A DNA stretch of 64,000 nt from Nocardioides islandensis (lineage in GTDB: Bacteria > Actinomycetota > Actinomycetes > Propionibacteriales > Nocardioidaceae): the NCBI RefSeq assembly GCF_015352455.1, contig NZ_JADKPN010000018.1:1-64000 (forward strand), written 5' to 3'. How positions within the stretch are numbered: the stretch's first letter is position 1; each line of letters starts with the position of its first letter. Made by a program: the position numbers and the translations under genes. Positions 40,564 through 49,491 of this stretch are shown here, one piece after another. The notes beneath the pieces are model-generated. The model was not told the origin of the DNA. It made no database searches and saw only the letters and a program-made list of their open reading frames with translations.

Positions 40564-41682
40564 ATGGCCAGCCCCGCTGACGGGTACTCGTCACCTGTGG
40601 GGAAGACCGGTCCGTTGAGGATCTGCCTGATCGCCTCGAGCCGCTTCCCGATCAGGGAGCCGTTCGCCGGCGGGCTCGAGGCGCACACCTTCGCCCTCGC
40701 CGGCGAGCTGCACCGGCGTGGCCACGTCATCTCCGTGTTCGCAGCACCCGGCTCCCGCCTGGGGTTCCCGGCCGATGAGCTGGGCGTGTCGTCCTTCCGC
40801 CAGAGCGCGGCGGCGCGGGCCGACGTGGGCGCCCCGCCCCAGCGCTGGATGGAGGAGCATCACGCCTACCTGGGGCTGATGCTGAGGCTCGCGTCCCACG
40901 GCGCCCGGGACTTCGACGTCGTGGTCGACAACAGCCTGCACCACCTGCCCGTGGCCATGGCGCCGGCCGTCCCCGTCCCGATGGTGACGATCCTGCACAC
41001 CCCACCCCTGCCCTGGCTCGAGTCCGCCGTGGACGTGGCGGGGTCGACGGGCACGTTCGTGGCGGTGAGTGCCGCGATGAGCCGCGCGTGGGCCCACGCG
41101 GTGCCCTCGACGACCATCCGCAACGGGGTCGACCCGGCGCGCTGGACGCCGGGGCCGGGCGGACCCGACGCGGTGTGGTCGGGCCGGATCGCGCCCGAGA
41201 AGGCCCCTCACGAGGCGCTGGACGCCGCCCTGCTGAGCGGTCGAGCGATCACCCTCGCGGGGCCGGTCATGGACCGTGGCTACTTCGACGCCGAGATCGG
41301 CCCTCGCCTGGGGCCCCGCGCCAGGTACGCCGGCCACCTCGACCACACCGCCCTCGCCCAGCTGGTCGGAGCGTCCGGCGTGGCCCTGGTGACTCCCACC
41401 TGGGACGAGCCCTTCGGGCTGGTCGCGGCCGAGGCGATGCTGTGCGGCACACCGGTCGCGGCGTACGCCCGCGGGGGACTGGTCGAGGTCGTCGCACACG
41501 AGACCGGCCGACTGGCAGGCGCGGACGACGTCGAGGGCCTGGCCCTGGCTGTCGACGCGGCGGCTGCACTGGACCGCGTGGCCGTGCGTGCGCACGCCGA
41601 GTCGGTGCACGGTCTCTCGCGGATGGTCGATGAGTACGAGCGGCTCTTCGGCGACATGCTCTCCGGGCAGGCCGCCGCATGA
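40564..41682 (+). CDS. family 4-like glycosyltransferase
   Basis: The 372-aa GT-B protein has FAGGLEAHTFALAGELHRRGHVISVFA (about 35-61) for the N-terminal domain and, in the C-terminal domain, a shortened region with WSGRIAPEKAPHEALDAA (about 208-225). The nucleotide-sugar E-x7-E is seen in PTWDEPFGLVAAEAMLCGTPV (about 278-298). This is the GT4 type. It begins a four-gene glycosyltransferase operon, with each later ATG overlapping the previous stop. Confidence 0.87.
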   Translation: MASPADGYSSPVGKTGPLRICLIASSRFPIREPFAGGLEAHTFALAGELHRRGHVISVFAAPGSRLGFPADELGVSSFRQSAAARADVGAPPQRWMEEHHAYLGLMLRLASHGARDFDVVVDNSLHHLPVAMAPAVPVPMVTILHTPPLPWLESAVDVAGSTGTFVAVSAAMSRAWAHAVPSTTIRNGVDPARWTPGPGGPDAVWSGRIAPEKAPHEALDAALLSGRAITLAGPVMDRGYFDAEIGPRLGPRARYAGHLDHTALAQLVGASGVALVTPTWDEPFGLVAAEAMLCGTPVAAYARGGLVEVVAHETGRLAGADDVEGLALAVDAAAALDRVAVRAHAESVHGLSRMVDEYERLFGDMLSGQAAA

Positions 41683-42680
41683 TCGGCTACTACGTGCACC
41701 ACGTCGGAGCCGGGCACCTGAACCGGGCCCGCGCCGTCGCCGAACGGAGCCGGGTCACGGTCACGGGGCTGTCGTCCCTCGCCGAGCCAGCGGACTGGCC
41801 GGGTCCGTGGGTGCGCCTCGACCGCGACGACCTGGCCGAGACGCCGGCCGACGTCACGGCCGGCGGCCTGCTCCACTGGGTACCCCTGGAGGACACCGGT
41901 CTGCGCCACCGGATGTCCGCCATCTCCGCCTGGATCGCCGCGGAGCGACCTCGGCTGGTCGTCAGCGACGTCTCGGTGGAGGTGGCGCTGCTGGCCCGGC
42001 TGCACGGCGTGCCGGTCATCTCGGTGGTTCTCCCCGGCGACCGGGGGGACCCGGCCCACCGCGCCGGCTTCGCCGTCAGCAGCGGACTGGTGGCCGCCTG
42101 GCCCCGACGTGCCGTCGGCATGGTGCGAGGACTGACGTCGGCGGACCAACGCCGGCTCCAGCACCTGGGCGGGCTCTCCCGGCTCCCGGTCGCTGGCATC
42201 AGGCCTGCGGCGGGAAGCGCCCGGACGGTGCTGGTCCTCTCGGGCCGTGGAGGCGGGCATCCGAGCAGGGACGAGGTCGCCGCCGCGGCCGCCGATGCGC
42301 CCGAGTGGCGCTGGCGGGTGCTCGGCGGCTCGGGCCAGTGGAGCGACGATCCCTCCGGAGCGCTGGCGGCTGCCGACGTCGTGGTGCTGCAGGCCGGGCA
42401 GAACGCCGTGGCCGACGTGGCGGCCAGCCGACGACCCGCGGTCGTCGTGGCGGCCGAGCGCCCGTTCGGCGAGCAGGTCGCCACCGCCTCGGTGTTGGAG
42501 GGGGACTCCTGGCCGTGCCGGGTGCTCCCGACCTTCCCGTCGAGCGGGTGGCCCGCCCTTCTCGACGAGGTCGCCGCCCTGGACGGGTCGACGTGGAGCG
42601 CGTGGTGCGACGGCGACGCCGCCGACCGCTTCGCCGGCTACCTCGAGTCGTTCGTCCTGGCGCCGGCGGGCCGGTCATGA
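41679..42680 (+). CDS. MurG-like glycosyltransferase (GT28 type)
   Basis: The 333-residue protein has a GT-B plan with an N-terminal G-rich loop (YYVHHVGAGHLNRARAVAER, about 4-23) and a C-terminal donor domain with VLVLSGRGGGHPSRDEV, then ADVVVLQAGQNAVADVAASRRPAVVVAAERPFGEQ (about 239-273). This Q-AGQNAV region is the equivalent of MurG's GG-motif. The acceptor is unknown. ATGA-coupled to the previous gene. Confidence 0.8.
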   Translation: MIGYYVHHVGAGHLNRARAVAERSRVTVTGLSSLAEPADWPGPWVRLDRDDLAETPADVTAGGLLHWVPLEDTGLRHRMSAISAWIAAERPRLVVSDVSVEVALLARLHGVPVISVVLPGDRGDPAHRAGFAVSSGLVAAWPRRAVGMVRGLTSADQRRLQHLGGLSRLPVAGIRPAAGSARTVLVLSGRGGGHPSRDEVAAAAADAPEWRWRVLGGSGQWSDDPSGALAAADVVVLQAGQNAVADVAASRRPAVVVAAERPFGEQVATASVLEGDSWPCRVLPTFPSSGWPALLDEVAALDGSTWSAWCDGDAADRFAGYLESFVLAPAGRS

Positions 42681-43516
42681 CCCCCCGGGTCGCCGTGGTG
42701 ACCATCGCCCACGGCCGGCACCGACACCTCGAGCGCCAGCACGCGTCCCTGGCAGCGTCGAGCGTGCTGCCCGAGATGCACGTGGTCGTGGCCATGGACG
42801 ACGTCGTCCTCGAGCGCTGGCGTCCGGATGGTCCGCTGAGGACGCAGGTGCTCCGCAGTCCCACAGGTCGGCACGGCCTGCCGCTCGCAGCCGCTCGCAA
42901 CCGTGGCTTCGAGCACGCGATCGCCGCCGGTGCGGACGTGGTGATCGGGCTCGACGTCGACTGCCTGGTCGGCCCGCGCACGGTCGCCGGCTACCGCGAC
43001 GCCGTACGCGACCAGCCCGACGTCCTGTGGTCGGGCCCGGTCACCTACCTCCCTCGCGAGGCTCGCGAGTGCGCCCTCGAGGACCTCGCGGAGCTCGACG
43101 CCCCGCACCCGGCCCGACCTGCGCCCCGACCTGGTGAACGCACCCTCGACGGCAACCCCGACCTCTTCTGGTCCCTCTCGTTCGCGGCGCACGCCACCGG
43201 ATGGGCGGCGGTGGGCGGGTTCTGCGAGGAGTACGTCGGGTACGGCGCCGAGGACACCGACCTCGGGTGGTCGTGGGCGGCGTCCGGCCGCTCGCTCGGG
43301 TGGGTGGGGGACGCCCGCGCCTATCACCAGCACCACGAGAGCGAGAACCCTCCGGTGCAGCACCTCGACGACATCGTGCGCAACGGCGAGGTGTTCGCCC
43401 GGCGATGGGGTCGCTGGCCGATGGAGGGCTGGCTGGCCCAGTTCGAGCAGATGGGCCTGGTGTCCCGCGAGCCGGACGGGTCGTGGGTTCGGACCGCGAG
43501 CGAGGCAGCCCGATGA
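42677..43516 (+). CDS. family 2-like glycosyltransferase
   Basis: This 279-aa protein has VVTIAHGRHRHLERQHASL (about 6-24), AAARNRGFEHAIAAGADVVIGLDVDCLVG (about 73-101; the DVD is the metal site) and GGFCEEYVGYGAEDTDLGWS (about 178-197), a conserved GT-A acceptor-site region with ED/D. This is a typical GT2-type N-acetylgalactosaminyl/galactosyl plan. It has no membrane helix. Confidence 0.85.
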   Translation: MTPRVAVVTIAHGRHRHLERQHASLAASSVLPEMHVVVAMDDVVLERWRPDGPLRTQVLRSPTGRHGLPLAAARNRGFEHAIAAGADVVIGLDVDCLVGPRTVAGYRDAVRDQPDVLWSGPVTYLPREARECALEDLAELDAPHPARPAPRPGERTLDGNPDLFWSLSFAAHATGWAAVGGFCEEYVGYGAEDTDLGWSWAASGRSLGWVGDARAYHQHHESENPPVQHLDDIVRNGEVFARRWGRWPMEGWLAQFEQMGLVSREPDGSWVRTASEAAR

Positions 43517-44634
43517 CCGAGCTCCTCACCGCGCGCGCGACCGGATCGCGCCAGGTCGTGGTCGCCTCCGTGCCCTCCGGCCACGTGTACGTCCGGCACC
43601 TCGCCGCCGAGGACGAGTCCCAGGTACGCCGGCTGCCGGATCCCGATCCGGCCGACCCGCAGCGCTCGGCGGAGCAGGCCTGGTGGCCGCCGGTCATGCT
43701 CGACCCTGCGTGGATCCGCGCGGCCGAGTTCGACGTCTTCCACCTCCAGTTCGGGTTCGACGCCTGGAGTCCCGACCGGCTCCACGAGGTGGTCGCGGCA
43801 CTCCGAGCGCGCCGCAAGCCCTTCGTGTACACCGTGCACGACCTGCGCAACCCGCACCACGAGGCCCGCGAGCTGCATGACGCCCAGCTCGACGTGCTGG
43901 TGCCGGCGGCGGACGCACTCGTCACCCTGACCGACGGCGCGGCCGCGGAGATCCTGCACCGGTGGGGGCGCGCGGCCCACGTCGTACCGCACCCACACGT
44001 CGTCGACCTGGATCTGATGGACACGATCCGCGCACGGCACGTCGCTTCCTCTGGCGCCCCGCGGGTCGGCCTGCACGTGAAGAGCCTGCGGTCGGGGATG
44101 AGCCCCGAGCGGCTGCTCCCGACCCTGCTGCAGTTCGCCGCGGCGACTCCCGGCGCCGTGCTCCAGGTCAACGGGCACCGGGACGTCCTGGAGCCGACCG
44201 GCGCCCGGTACGACGAGGCGCTGGCCAGGCGGCTGCGCGCGGCGGCCGACGACGGCCTGGTCGACCTCCGCGTGCACGACTTCATGTCCGACGACGAACT
44301 GTTCGACTACCTCGCCTCGCTCGACGTGTCCGTGCTGCCCTACCGCTTCGGGACGCACTCGGGATGGCTGGAAGCCTGTCGTGACCTGGGCACCACCGTG
44401 GTGGCGCCCAGCTGTGGGCACTACGCCGACCAGGGGTCGGTCGTCACCTACGAGCACGACGAGGACCGCTTCGACGCCGCCTCCCTGCACCGGGCCCTGC
44501 AGCAGGCTGTGGCCCAGCCCGGCCTGGGTGCCATGACGGCGGGAGAGCGGCGGGCCCAGCGCGCTGGGGTGGCCGCCTTCCACGTGGGGCTCTACCGGGA
44601 GCTGATGGAGCGCACCCGCCGTTCCGGCGGCTGA
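43513..44634 (+). CDS. glycosyltransferase (GT-B), probably family 4-like
   Basis: The product (373 aa) has the GT-B clues: FDVFHLQFGFDAWSPD, VYTVHDLRNPHHEA and ALVTLTDGAAAEILHRWG in the N-terminal half, and VGLHVKSLRSGMSPERLL, LRVHDFMSDDELFDYLASLDVSVLPYRFGTHSGW in the C-terminal half. The E-x7-E motif is altered (SGWLEACRDLGTTVVAPSCG keeps one Glu). Last gene of the glycosyltransferase operon. Confidence 0.82.
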   Translation: MTELLTARATGSRQVVVASVPSGHVYVRHLAAEDESQVRRLPDPDPADPQRSAEQAWWPPVMLDPAWIRAAEFDVFHLQFGFDAWSPDRLHEVVAALRARRKPFVYTVHDLRNPHHEARELHDAQLDVLVPAADALVTLTDGAAAEILHRWGRAAHVVPHPHVVDLDLMDTIRARHVASSGAPRVGLHVKSLRSGMSPERLLPTLLQFAAATPGAVLQVNGHRDVLEPTGARYDEALARRLRAAADDGLVDLRVHDFMSDDELFDYLASLDVSVLPYRFGTHSGWLEACRDLGTTVVAPSCGHYADQGSVVTYEHDEDRFDAASLHRALQQAVAQPGLGAMTAGERRAQRAGVAAFHVGLYRELMERTRRSGG

Positions 44635-44637
44635 CCC

Positions 44638-44662
44638 GGGTCAGCGCGGCCGGATCGGGTAC
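44638..44662 (+). promoter_or_regulatory. SigB-type promoter of the SRPBCC/oxidoreductase operon
   Basis: GGGT (44638-44641), 15 nt, GGGTAC (44657-44662); an ATG (44672) follows exactly 9 nt later. It starts within 4 bp of the previous gene's stop. Confidence 0.6.
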
Positions 44663-44671
44663 CGCTTGCCC

Positions 44672-44719
44672 ATGACTCCTTCTTCGAGCTCCGCCGCCCG
44701 CGGGCGGTCGCCCCGGTGA
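44672..44719 (+). CDS. 15-codon leaderless leader peptide
   Basis: MTPSSSSAARGRSPR starts at the expected transcript 5' end of the promoter at 44638-44662 and its TGA overlaps the GTG of the SRPBCC gene (GTGA at 44716). It would deliver a ribosome to the next start, which has no good ribosome site of its own. No peptide function is implied. Confidence 0.4.
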   Translation: MTPSSSSAARGRSPR

Positions 44720-45162
44720 GCCGCAACGTACGCACGGTCGCGGCCACCCCCTCGGCGGTGTGGCAGGTGCTGTCGGACGGATGGCTCTTCCCGGTCTGGG
44801 TGGTCGGCGCCTCGCGGATGCGTGAGGTCGACGGCCACTGGCCGGAGGTCGGGGCCAAGCTGCACCACTCGGTGGGGATCTGGCCGGCCCTCATCAACGA
44901 CAACACCGAGGTGCTGGAGGCGCTGCCCGACCACCTGCTGCGGCTGCGGACCCGGGGGTGGCCGGCCGGCGAGGCGGAGGTCGTCCTCCGCCTCGAGGCC
45001 GTCGGCGCCGGCACCCGGATCACCCTCGACGAGGACGCCGTCCAGGGGCCCGGGTCCTTCATGCCTCGCGCCCTGCGCACCCCCGCACTCGCGTGGCGCA
45101 ACACTGAGACGTTGCGACGGCTGGGCTTCGTCGTGGAGAACCGACAGGAGGGCGCGGCGTGA
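44716..45162 (+). CDS. SRPBCC-family (polyketide cyclase-like) protein
   Basis: The 148-residue protein begins with VRTVAATPSAVWQVLSDGWLFPVWV, the usual SRPBCC opening, and continues with strand-rich sequence and a C-terminal helix (TPALAWRNTETLRRLGFVV). It would bind a hydrophobic ligand. It sits before a large FAD oxidoreductase, and perhaps delivers or shields its substrate. The start is a GTG coupled to a short upstream peptide. Confidence 0.8.
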   Translation: MSRNVRTVAATPSAVWQVLSDGWLFPVWVVGASRMREVDGHWPEVGAKLHHSVGIWPALINDNTEVLEALPDHLLRLRTRGWPAGEAEVVLRLEAVGAGTRITLDEDAVQGPGSFMPRALRTPALAWRNTETLRRLGFVVENRQEGAA

Positions 45163-45202
45163 GGGCGCTGACGTGGCAGCCGGTGACGAGCCTGGTCGGC
45201 CG

Positions 45203-46789
45203 GTGACCTCGCCGAGCTACGACGCCGTGGTGGTCGGCGCCGGGCCCAACGGCCTGGTCGCCGCCAACCGGCTGGCCGACGCCGGCTGGTCGGTCGTCGT
45301 GCTCGAGGCCCAGCCCAGCGTCGGCGGCGCGGTCCGCAGCGACCGCGACGTGCACCCGGCCTTCGTGCACGACACCTTCAGCTCCTTCTACCCGTTGGCA
45401 GCCGCGTCGCCGACACTCACGTCGTTCGACCTCGAACGCCACGGTCTGCACTGGCGGCACGCGCCCGCCGTGCTCGGTCACCCGCTGCCGGACGGGAGCT
45501 GGGCGCTCCTGCACCGCGACCGGGAGGTCACGGCCGGCCTTCTCGAGGGGCAGCACGCCGGCGACGGTGACGCCTGGCTCGCCCTCTGCGCCACCTGGGA
45601 CCGGATCGGCAGCCAGCTGGTCGAGGGACTGCTGACCCCGTTCCCACCCGTACGGGTCCTGCCACGCCTGGCCCTCGGGCTCCGACGCGCCGGCGGACTC
45701 GGCACGGTGCGGTCGCTGCTGACGCCCGTGGAGTCCCTCGGGAGGCAGCTGTTCGGCGGTGTCCACCCTCGTCTCCTGCTGGCGGGCAACGCCGGCCACG
45801 CCGACATCCCGCTGGACGCTCCCGGGTCCGGCCTGATGGGCACGCTGATGTCGATGCTCGGTCAGACCGTCGGGTTCCCCGTGCCCGAGGGTGGCGCCGG
45901 CGCGCTGGCCTCGGCCCTGGCGGACCGGTTCACGGCGCTGGGTGGCGAGATCCGGGTGGGGAGGACGGTCGAGCGGGTGCTGGTCGACGGGCGCCGGGCC
46001 ACCGGCGTGCGCACGGCGGACGGCGAGCGGTACGCCGCGCGGCACGCCGTCATCGCCGACGTGGTCGCGCCGCGCCTCTACGGCGGGCTGGTCCGGCCCG
46101 AGGACCTGCCGCCGAGCGTGCTGCGCTCCATGGCGCGCTTCGAGCTGGACCCGGGCACGGTCAAGGTGGACTGGGCCCTCGACGGCCCCGTGCCCTGGGC
46201 GTCGCCGCCGCCGTACGCACCCGGCACCGTGCACGTCGCCGACTCGCCCGAACAGGTCGCCGAGACGTTCGCGCAGATCGCCGCCGAGCACATCCCGGCC
46301 GACCCCTTCCTGCTGGTCGGCCAGATGTCGACGGCCGATCGCACCAGGTCCCCGGCGGGCACGGAGTCCCTGTGGGCCTACACGCACGTCCCGCAGGGCA
46401 CTGCGGGCGACGCCGGTCGCGAGGGCATCCGCGGCGTCTGGGACGACGACGACTGCCAACGGTTCGCCGATCGCATGCAGGCCCGTCTCGAGCGACTCGC
46501 GCCCGGGTTCGGCAGCAAGATCCTGGCCCGGCGCGTGCTCGGGCCGCGACAGCTCGAGGAGCGGGACGCCAACCTGGTGGGCGGGGCCATCAACGGGGGG
46601 ACGGCCCAGCTGCACCAGCAGCTGGTGTTCCGACCGGTGCCCGGGTGGGGTCGGGCGGAGACCCCGATCCGGGGGCTCTTCCTCGGGTCGGCGTCGGCCC
46701 ACCCGGGCGGAGGCGTGCACGGCGCCTGCGGCAACAACGCCGCCCGCGCTGCGCTCGCGCACCGTCGGCTGCGGCTGGGCCGGCGCTGA
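45203..46789 (+). CDS. phytoene desaturase-like FAD-dependent oxidoreductase
   Basis: The 528-aa flavoprotein has the N-terminal motif VVVGAGPNGLVAANRLADAG (about 8-27), VLEAQPSVGGAVRS and the C-terminal FAD signature LFLGSASAHPGGGVHGACG (about 494-512). PNGLVAAN is characteristic of the CrtI/retinol-saturase (PYROXD2-like) branch rather than amine oxidases. The enzymes act on polyenes or related hydrophobic compounds. It is separated from the SRPBCC gene by 40 bp and the start GTG has a weak ribosome site. Confidence 0.85.
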   Translation: MTSPSYDAVVVGAGPNGLVAANRLADAGWSVVVLEAQPSVGGAVRSDRDVHPAFVHDTFSSFYPLAAASPTLTSFDLERHGLHWRHAPAVLGHPLPDGSWALLHRDREVTAGLLEGQHAGDGDAWLALCATWDRIGSQLVEGLLTPFPPVRVLPRLALGLRRAGGLGTVRSLLTPVESLGRQLFGGVHPRLLLAGNAGHADIPLDAPGSGLMGTLMSMLGQTVGFPVPEGGAGALASALADRFTALGGEIRVGRTVERVLVDGRRATGVRTADGERYAARHAVIADVVAPRLYGGLVRPEDLPPSVLRSMARFELDPGTVKVDWALDGPVPWASPPPYAPGTVHVADSPEQVAETFAQIAAEHIPADPFLLVGQMSTADRTRSPAGTESLWAYTHVPQGTAGDAGREGIRGVWDDDDCQRFADRMQARLERLAPGFGSKILARRVLGPRQLEERDANLVGGAINGGTAQLHQQLVFRPVPGWGRAETPIRGLFLGSASAHPGGGVHGACGNNAARAALAHRRLRLGRR

Positions 46790-46801
46790 TCCCACCCGCG
46801 G

Positions 46802-46826
46802 GACTGGCCGCGCGCGTCCTGGGTAC
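46802..46826 (+). promoter_or_regulatory. SigB-type promoter of the hemerythrin gene
   Basis: GACT (46802-46805), 15 nt, GGGTAC (46821-46826), then 29 nt to the ATG at 46856, which has CTGGAGGTCCC as ribosome site. Confidence 0.65.
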
Positions 46827-46855
46827 CCGGAGGACCTACTCGACCTGGAGGTCCC

Positions 46856-47383
46856 ATGCCTGCGTCCCGCCCCCGCACCACCGCGTCCACCGACGCGATC
46901 GTCCTGCTCAAGAACGACCATCGCGAGATCAAGAAGGTCTTCGCCGACTTCCAGCGGCTCGGCGACGGTGCCCTGAAGTCCAAGCAGCGCCTGGTGGACA
47001 AGATGATCGAGCTGCTCACGGTGCACACCTACATCGAGAACGAGGTGATGTACCCGCGGGTCCGCGCCCTGCTGCCCGACCTCGAGGACGACATCCTGGA
47101 GTCCTACGAGGAGCACCACGTCGCGGACGTCCTGGTCGTGGAGCTGGCCGGCATGTCCGCCTCCGACGAGCGCTTCACCGCCAAGACGACGGTGCTCATC
47201 GAGAACGTCACCCACCACATCCAGGAGGAGGAGGACGACTGGTTCCCCCAGGTCCGCAAGGGCCTCGGGCGCAAGGCCCTCCAGGAGATCGGCCAGGAGA
47301 TGGCCGATGCCCGCAAGTCCGCACCCCGCCGGCCGTCCCAGCCGAGCGCGTTGAAGAAGACCGTCGACGCCATCATCGCCTGA
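46856..47383 (+). CDS. hemerythrin-domain protein
   Basis: The 175-aa four-helix protein has the di-iron ligand pattern: NDHREIKKVFADFQ (His at about 23), HTYIENEVMYPRV (about 60-72), YEEHHVADVLVVEL and HHIQEEEDDWFPQV (about 121-134). Hemerythrin-like proteins bind O2 or NO or act in iron/redox responses. The C-terminal tail is basic (KSAPRRPSQPSALKK), perhaps for nucleic acid or membrane contact. The promoter suggests general-stress control. Confidence 0.9.
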   Translation: MPASRPRTTASTDAIVLLKNDHREIKKVFADFQRLGDGALKSKQRLVDKMIELLTVHTYIENEVMYPRVRALLPDLEDDILESYEEHHVADVLVVELAGMSASDERFTAKTTVLIENVTHHIQEEEDDWFPQVRKGLGRKALQEIGQEMADARKSAPRRPSQPSALKKTVDAIIA

Positions 47384-47422
47384 CGGCGGGAGACACGTGC
47401 GCACCCGCCGGCCGGGTGAACC

Positions 47423-48697
47423 TCAGCCGGGGCGCTGCGCGGCGTCCATCAACGGTTTCGCCAGCACGCCGTGCAGGAGGACCGAGGCCACGACGGTGAA
47501 GGCGACGGTCGACCACAGCCAGTCCTGTCCGAGCTCCGGGGCCTGGCCGGCGGCGTACGCGAGGTAGTAGATGGAGCCCACACCTCGCACGCCGAAGAAC
47601 GCGGTGGCCCAGCGTTCGCGTCGGTCCAGGCCGCCCACCTCGTGGTCCGGCCGACGCCGCGCCGACAGGGCGAGCAGCGCGGATCCGGGCCGGACGACGA
47701 GGAGCAGCGCCAGGCCGATGCCCACCCCGCGCCAGTCGAGGCTGCCGAGGAGCCCACGGGTGAGCGCGATGCCCAGGACCAGGAGGATGAAGAGGGTCAG
47801 CAGTCGCTCGAGCCGCTCGACCACCTGGTGCATGGCCGCGTGGTAGTCGTGGCTCCGCTCGGCCGAGCGGAACGTCATCGCGCAGGCGAAGACCGACAGG
47901 AAGCCGTATCCGCCGGCCACGTCGCCGAGCCCGTACGCCGTCACCAGGGCGGCGACGGCCAGCAGCGACTCGCCGCGCTCGGCGACCCGCAGTGAGTCCC
48001 GGCGGGAGCGGAACGCCACCCGCGCGAGGAGCCAGCCGACGCCGATGCCGACGAGCACCCCGACGACGACCTTGCCGACCAGGTACCAGCCCAGCCACTC
48101 GGCCCACCAGCCGGAGATCGAGCCCTGGGTGGCGAGCAGGATCGCCAGGTAGACGAACGGGAACGCCAGGCCGTCGTTGAGGCCGGCCTCGGAGGTCAGG
48201 GCGAAGCGGACGTCGTCCTGCTCCACCTCGTGCTCGCCGGTGCTCGGTCCGGCGACCTGGACGTCGGAGGCCAGCACCGGGTCGGTGGGTGCGAGGACGG
48301 CGCCGAGCAGCACCGCGGCCGCGGGCGCCAACCCCGCCGCCCATCCCAGGAGTGCCACCGCCGCGATCCCGATCGGCATGGCGATCACCAGCAGCCGCCA
48401 GGTCGCCGACCACCCGCCGTACGTGGACCGGCGCAGGAGGTGTAGCGGTCGGTCCAAGGCCAGCCCGACGCCCATCAGCGCCACCAGGACGGTCACCTCG
48501 GTGACGTGCTCGATGACCGCGCCGTTCGACTGCGGGTCGAGGGGGAGACCGTCCGGGAGCGGGGTCAGCCCGAGCAGCAGGCCGACGCCGACCAGCACGA
48601 TCGCCGGCGAGAGCGGCCAACGGCTCAGGAGGTCCGGCAGGACCACCGCCAGCAGCAAGGAGAGCCCCGCCACGACGTAGGTCAGGTCGGCACTCAT
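47423..48697 (-). CDS. CPA1-family Na+(K+)/H+ antiporter
   Basis: The 424-residue protein has about 12 membrane helices and the NhaP-type core: GAVLAPTDPVLASDVQV (about 135-151, with the TDP that precedes the ion site), VRFALTSEAGLNDGLAFPFV (about 167-186, with the ND pair that binds the ion) and FFGVRGVGSIYYLAYA near the C-terminus. No C-terminal regulatory domain is present. It exchanges monovalent cations for protons, fitting pH or salt stress. Confidence 0.9.
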   Translation of the reverse strand: MSADLTYVVAGLSLLLAVVLPDLLSRWPLSPAIVLVGVGLLLGLTPLPDGLPLDPQSNGAVIEHVTEVTVLVALMGVGLALDRPLHLLRRSTYGGWSATWRLLVIAMPIGIAAVALLGWAAGLAPAAAVLLGAVLAPTDPVLASDVQVAGPSTGEHEVEQDDVRFALTSEAGLNDGLAFPFVYLAILLATQGSISGWWAEWLGWYLVGKVVVGVLVGIGVGWLLARVAFRSRRDSLRVAERGESLLAVAALVTAYGLGDVAGGYGFLSVFACAMTFRSAERSHDYHAAMHQVVERLERLLTLFILLVLGIALTRGLLGSLDWRGVGIGLALLLVVRPGSALLALSARRRPDHEVGGLDRRERWATAFFGVRGVGSIYYLAYAAGQAPELGQDWLWSTVAFTVVASVLLHGVLAKPLMDAAQRPG

Positions 48698-48708
48698 GGC
48701 ACCACGGA

Positions 48709-48733
48709 GTACCCGGTATCCGGCACGTCATGC
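48709..48733 (-). promoter_or_regulatory. SigB-type promoter of the antiporter gene
   Basis: On the minus strand GCAT (48733-48730), 15 nt, GGGTAC (48714-48709), then 11 nt to the ATG at 48697. Confidence 0.65.
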
Positions 48734-48760
48734 CGGCACCATCGCTCTGCGTGGATCCGG

Positions 48761-49432
48761 TCAGGCCGCAGGGCCTCCCACCCGCACCCGGTCGTCGGTG
48801 ACGGGTCGGGTGGCCGGCTCGGTGACGATGCCGTGGCGGACCGCCCAGAGCACGGCCTGCGACCGAGAGCGTGCCTGGATCTTGCGGTACGCGGCGCGGA
48901 TGTAGGTCTTGATGGAGTTCGTGCTCAACGACAGGGTCTCCGCGATCTCGTGGTTGGTCAGGCCGGCGGCGATGAGACCGATGACCTCGTGCTCGCGTGG
49001 TGTGAGACCCACCTGCCGGGCGGCCGAGGAGTCGTCCGCGACCTTGCGTACGACGGTCTCGCCCGAGGCCACAGCGCGCAGCGCGTCGGCGAGCTCGTCC
49101 GCGGGGAGGAGCTTGGACACGCAGCCGGCGGCCCCGTGGGCCAGCGCGATCGCGACCATGTCGTCGGGCAGCTGCCAGGAGTAGACGACGACGCGTCCTC
49201 CGGCCGGCCTTCCGACCAGGCGGTCCAGGGTGACTTCGGACAGCGGCAGGCGGGCGAACGTGTCGTGCAGCGTCACGTCCACGAAGGTGGCCAGGCCCCC
49301 GCCGGGGCTCGGCGGCACGAGCGCCAGGTCGTCGTACGGCGCCAGCATCGCCGCGAGGCCGAGGGTCACCAGCTCGGGCTCCTCGGCGACCGCGACCCGG
49401 ACCGGCGTCGCGGAGGGCTTCGTCTGCGTCAT
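48761..49432 (-). CDS. NarL/LuxR-type response regulator with a divergent receiver
   Basis: The product (223 aa) is a receiver-like domain (VRVAVAEEPELVTLGLAAML, TFVDVTLHDTFARL, VVVYSWQLPDDMVAIAL) plus a LuxR HTH (about 150-208; LTPREHEVIGLIAAGLTNHEIAE, TNSIKTYIRAAYRKIQ). The layout parallels the protein at 33573. In place of the usual D-x-x-M receiver motif, DVTLHD is seen, so phosphorylation is uncertain. Leaderless start from the promoter at 49442-49466. Confidence 0.85.
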   Translation of the reverse strand: MTQTKPSATPVRVAVAEEPELVTLGLAAMLAPYDDLALVPPSPGGGLATFVDVTLHDTFARLPLSEVTLDRLVGRPAGGRVVVYSWQLPDDMVAIALAHGAAGCVSKLLPADELADALRAVASGETVVRKVADDSSAARQVGLTPREHEVIGLIAAGLTNHEIAETLSLSTNSIKTYIRAAYRKIQARSRSQAVLWAVRHGIVTEPATRPVTDDRVRVGGPAA

Positions 49433-49441
49433 GGCGACGAG

Positions 49442-49466
49442 GTACCCGTTCGGGCGAATCCGATTC
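49442..49466 (-). promoter_or_regulatory. SigB-type promoter of the LuxR gene, leaderless spacing
   Basis: On the minus strand GAAT (49466-49463), 15 nt, GGGTAC (49447-49442), 9 nt, ATG at 49432. Confidence 0.7.
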
Positions 49467-49491
49467 CCGCACCCCGGGCAAGACTGGCCGG

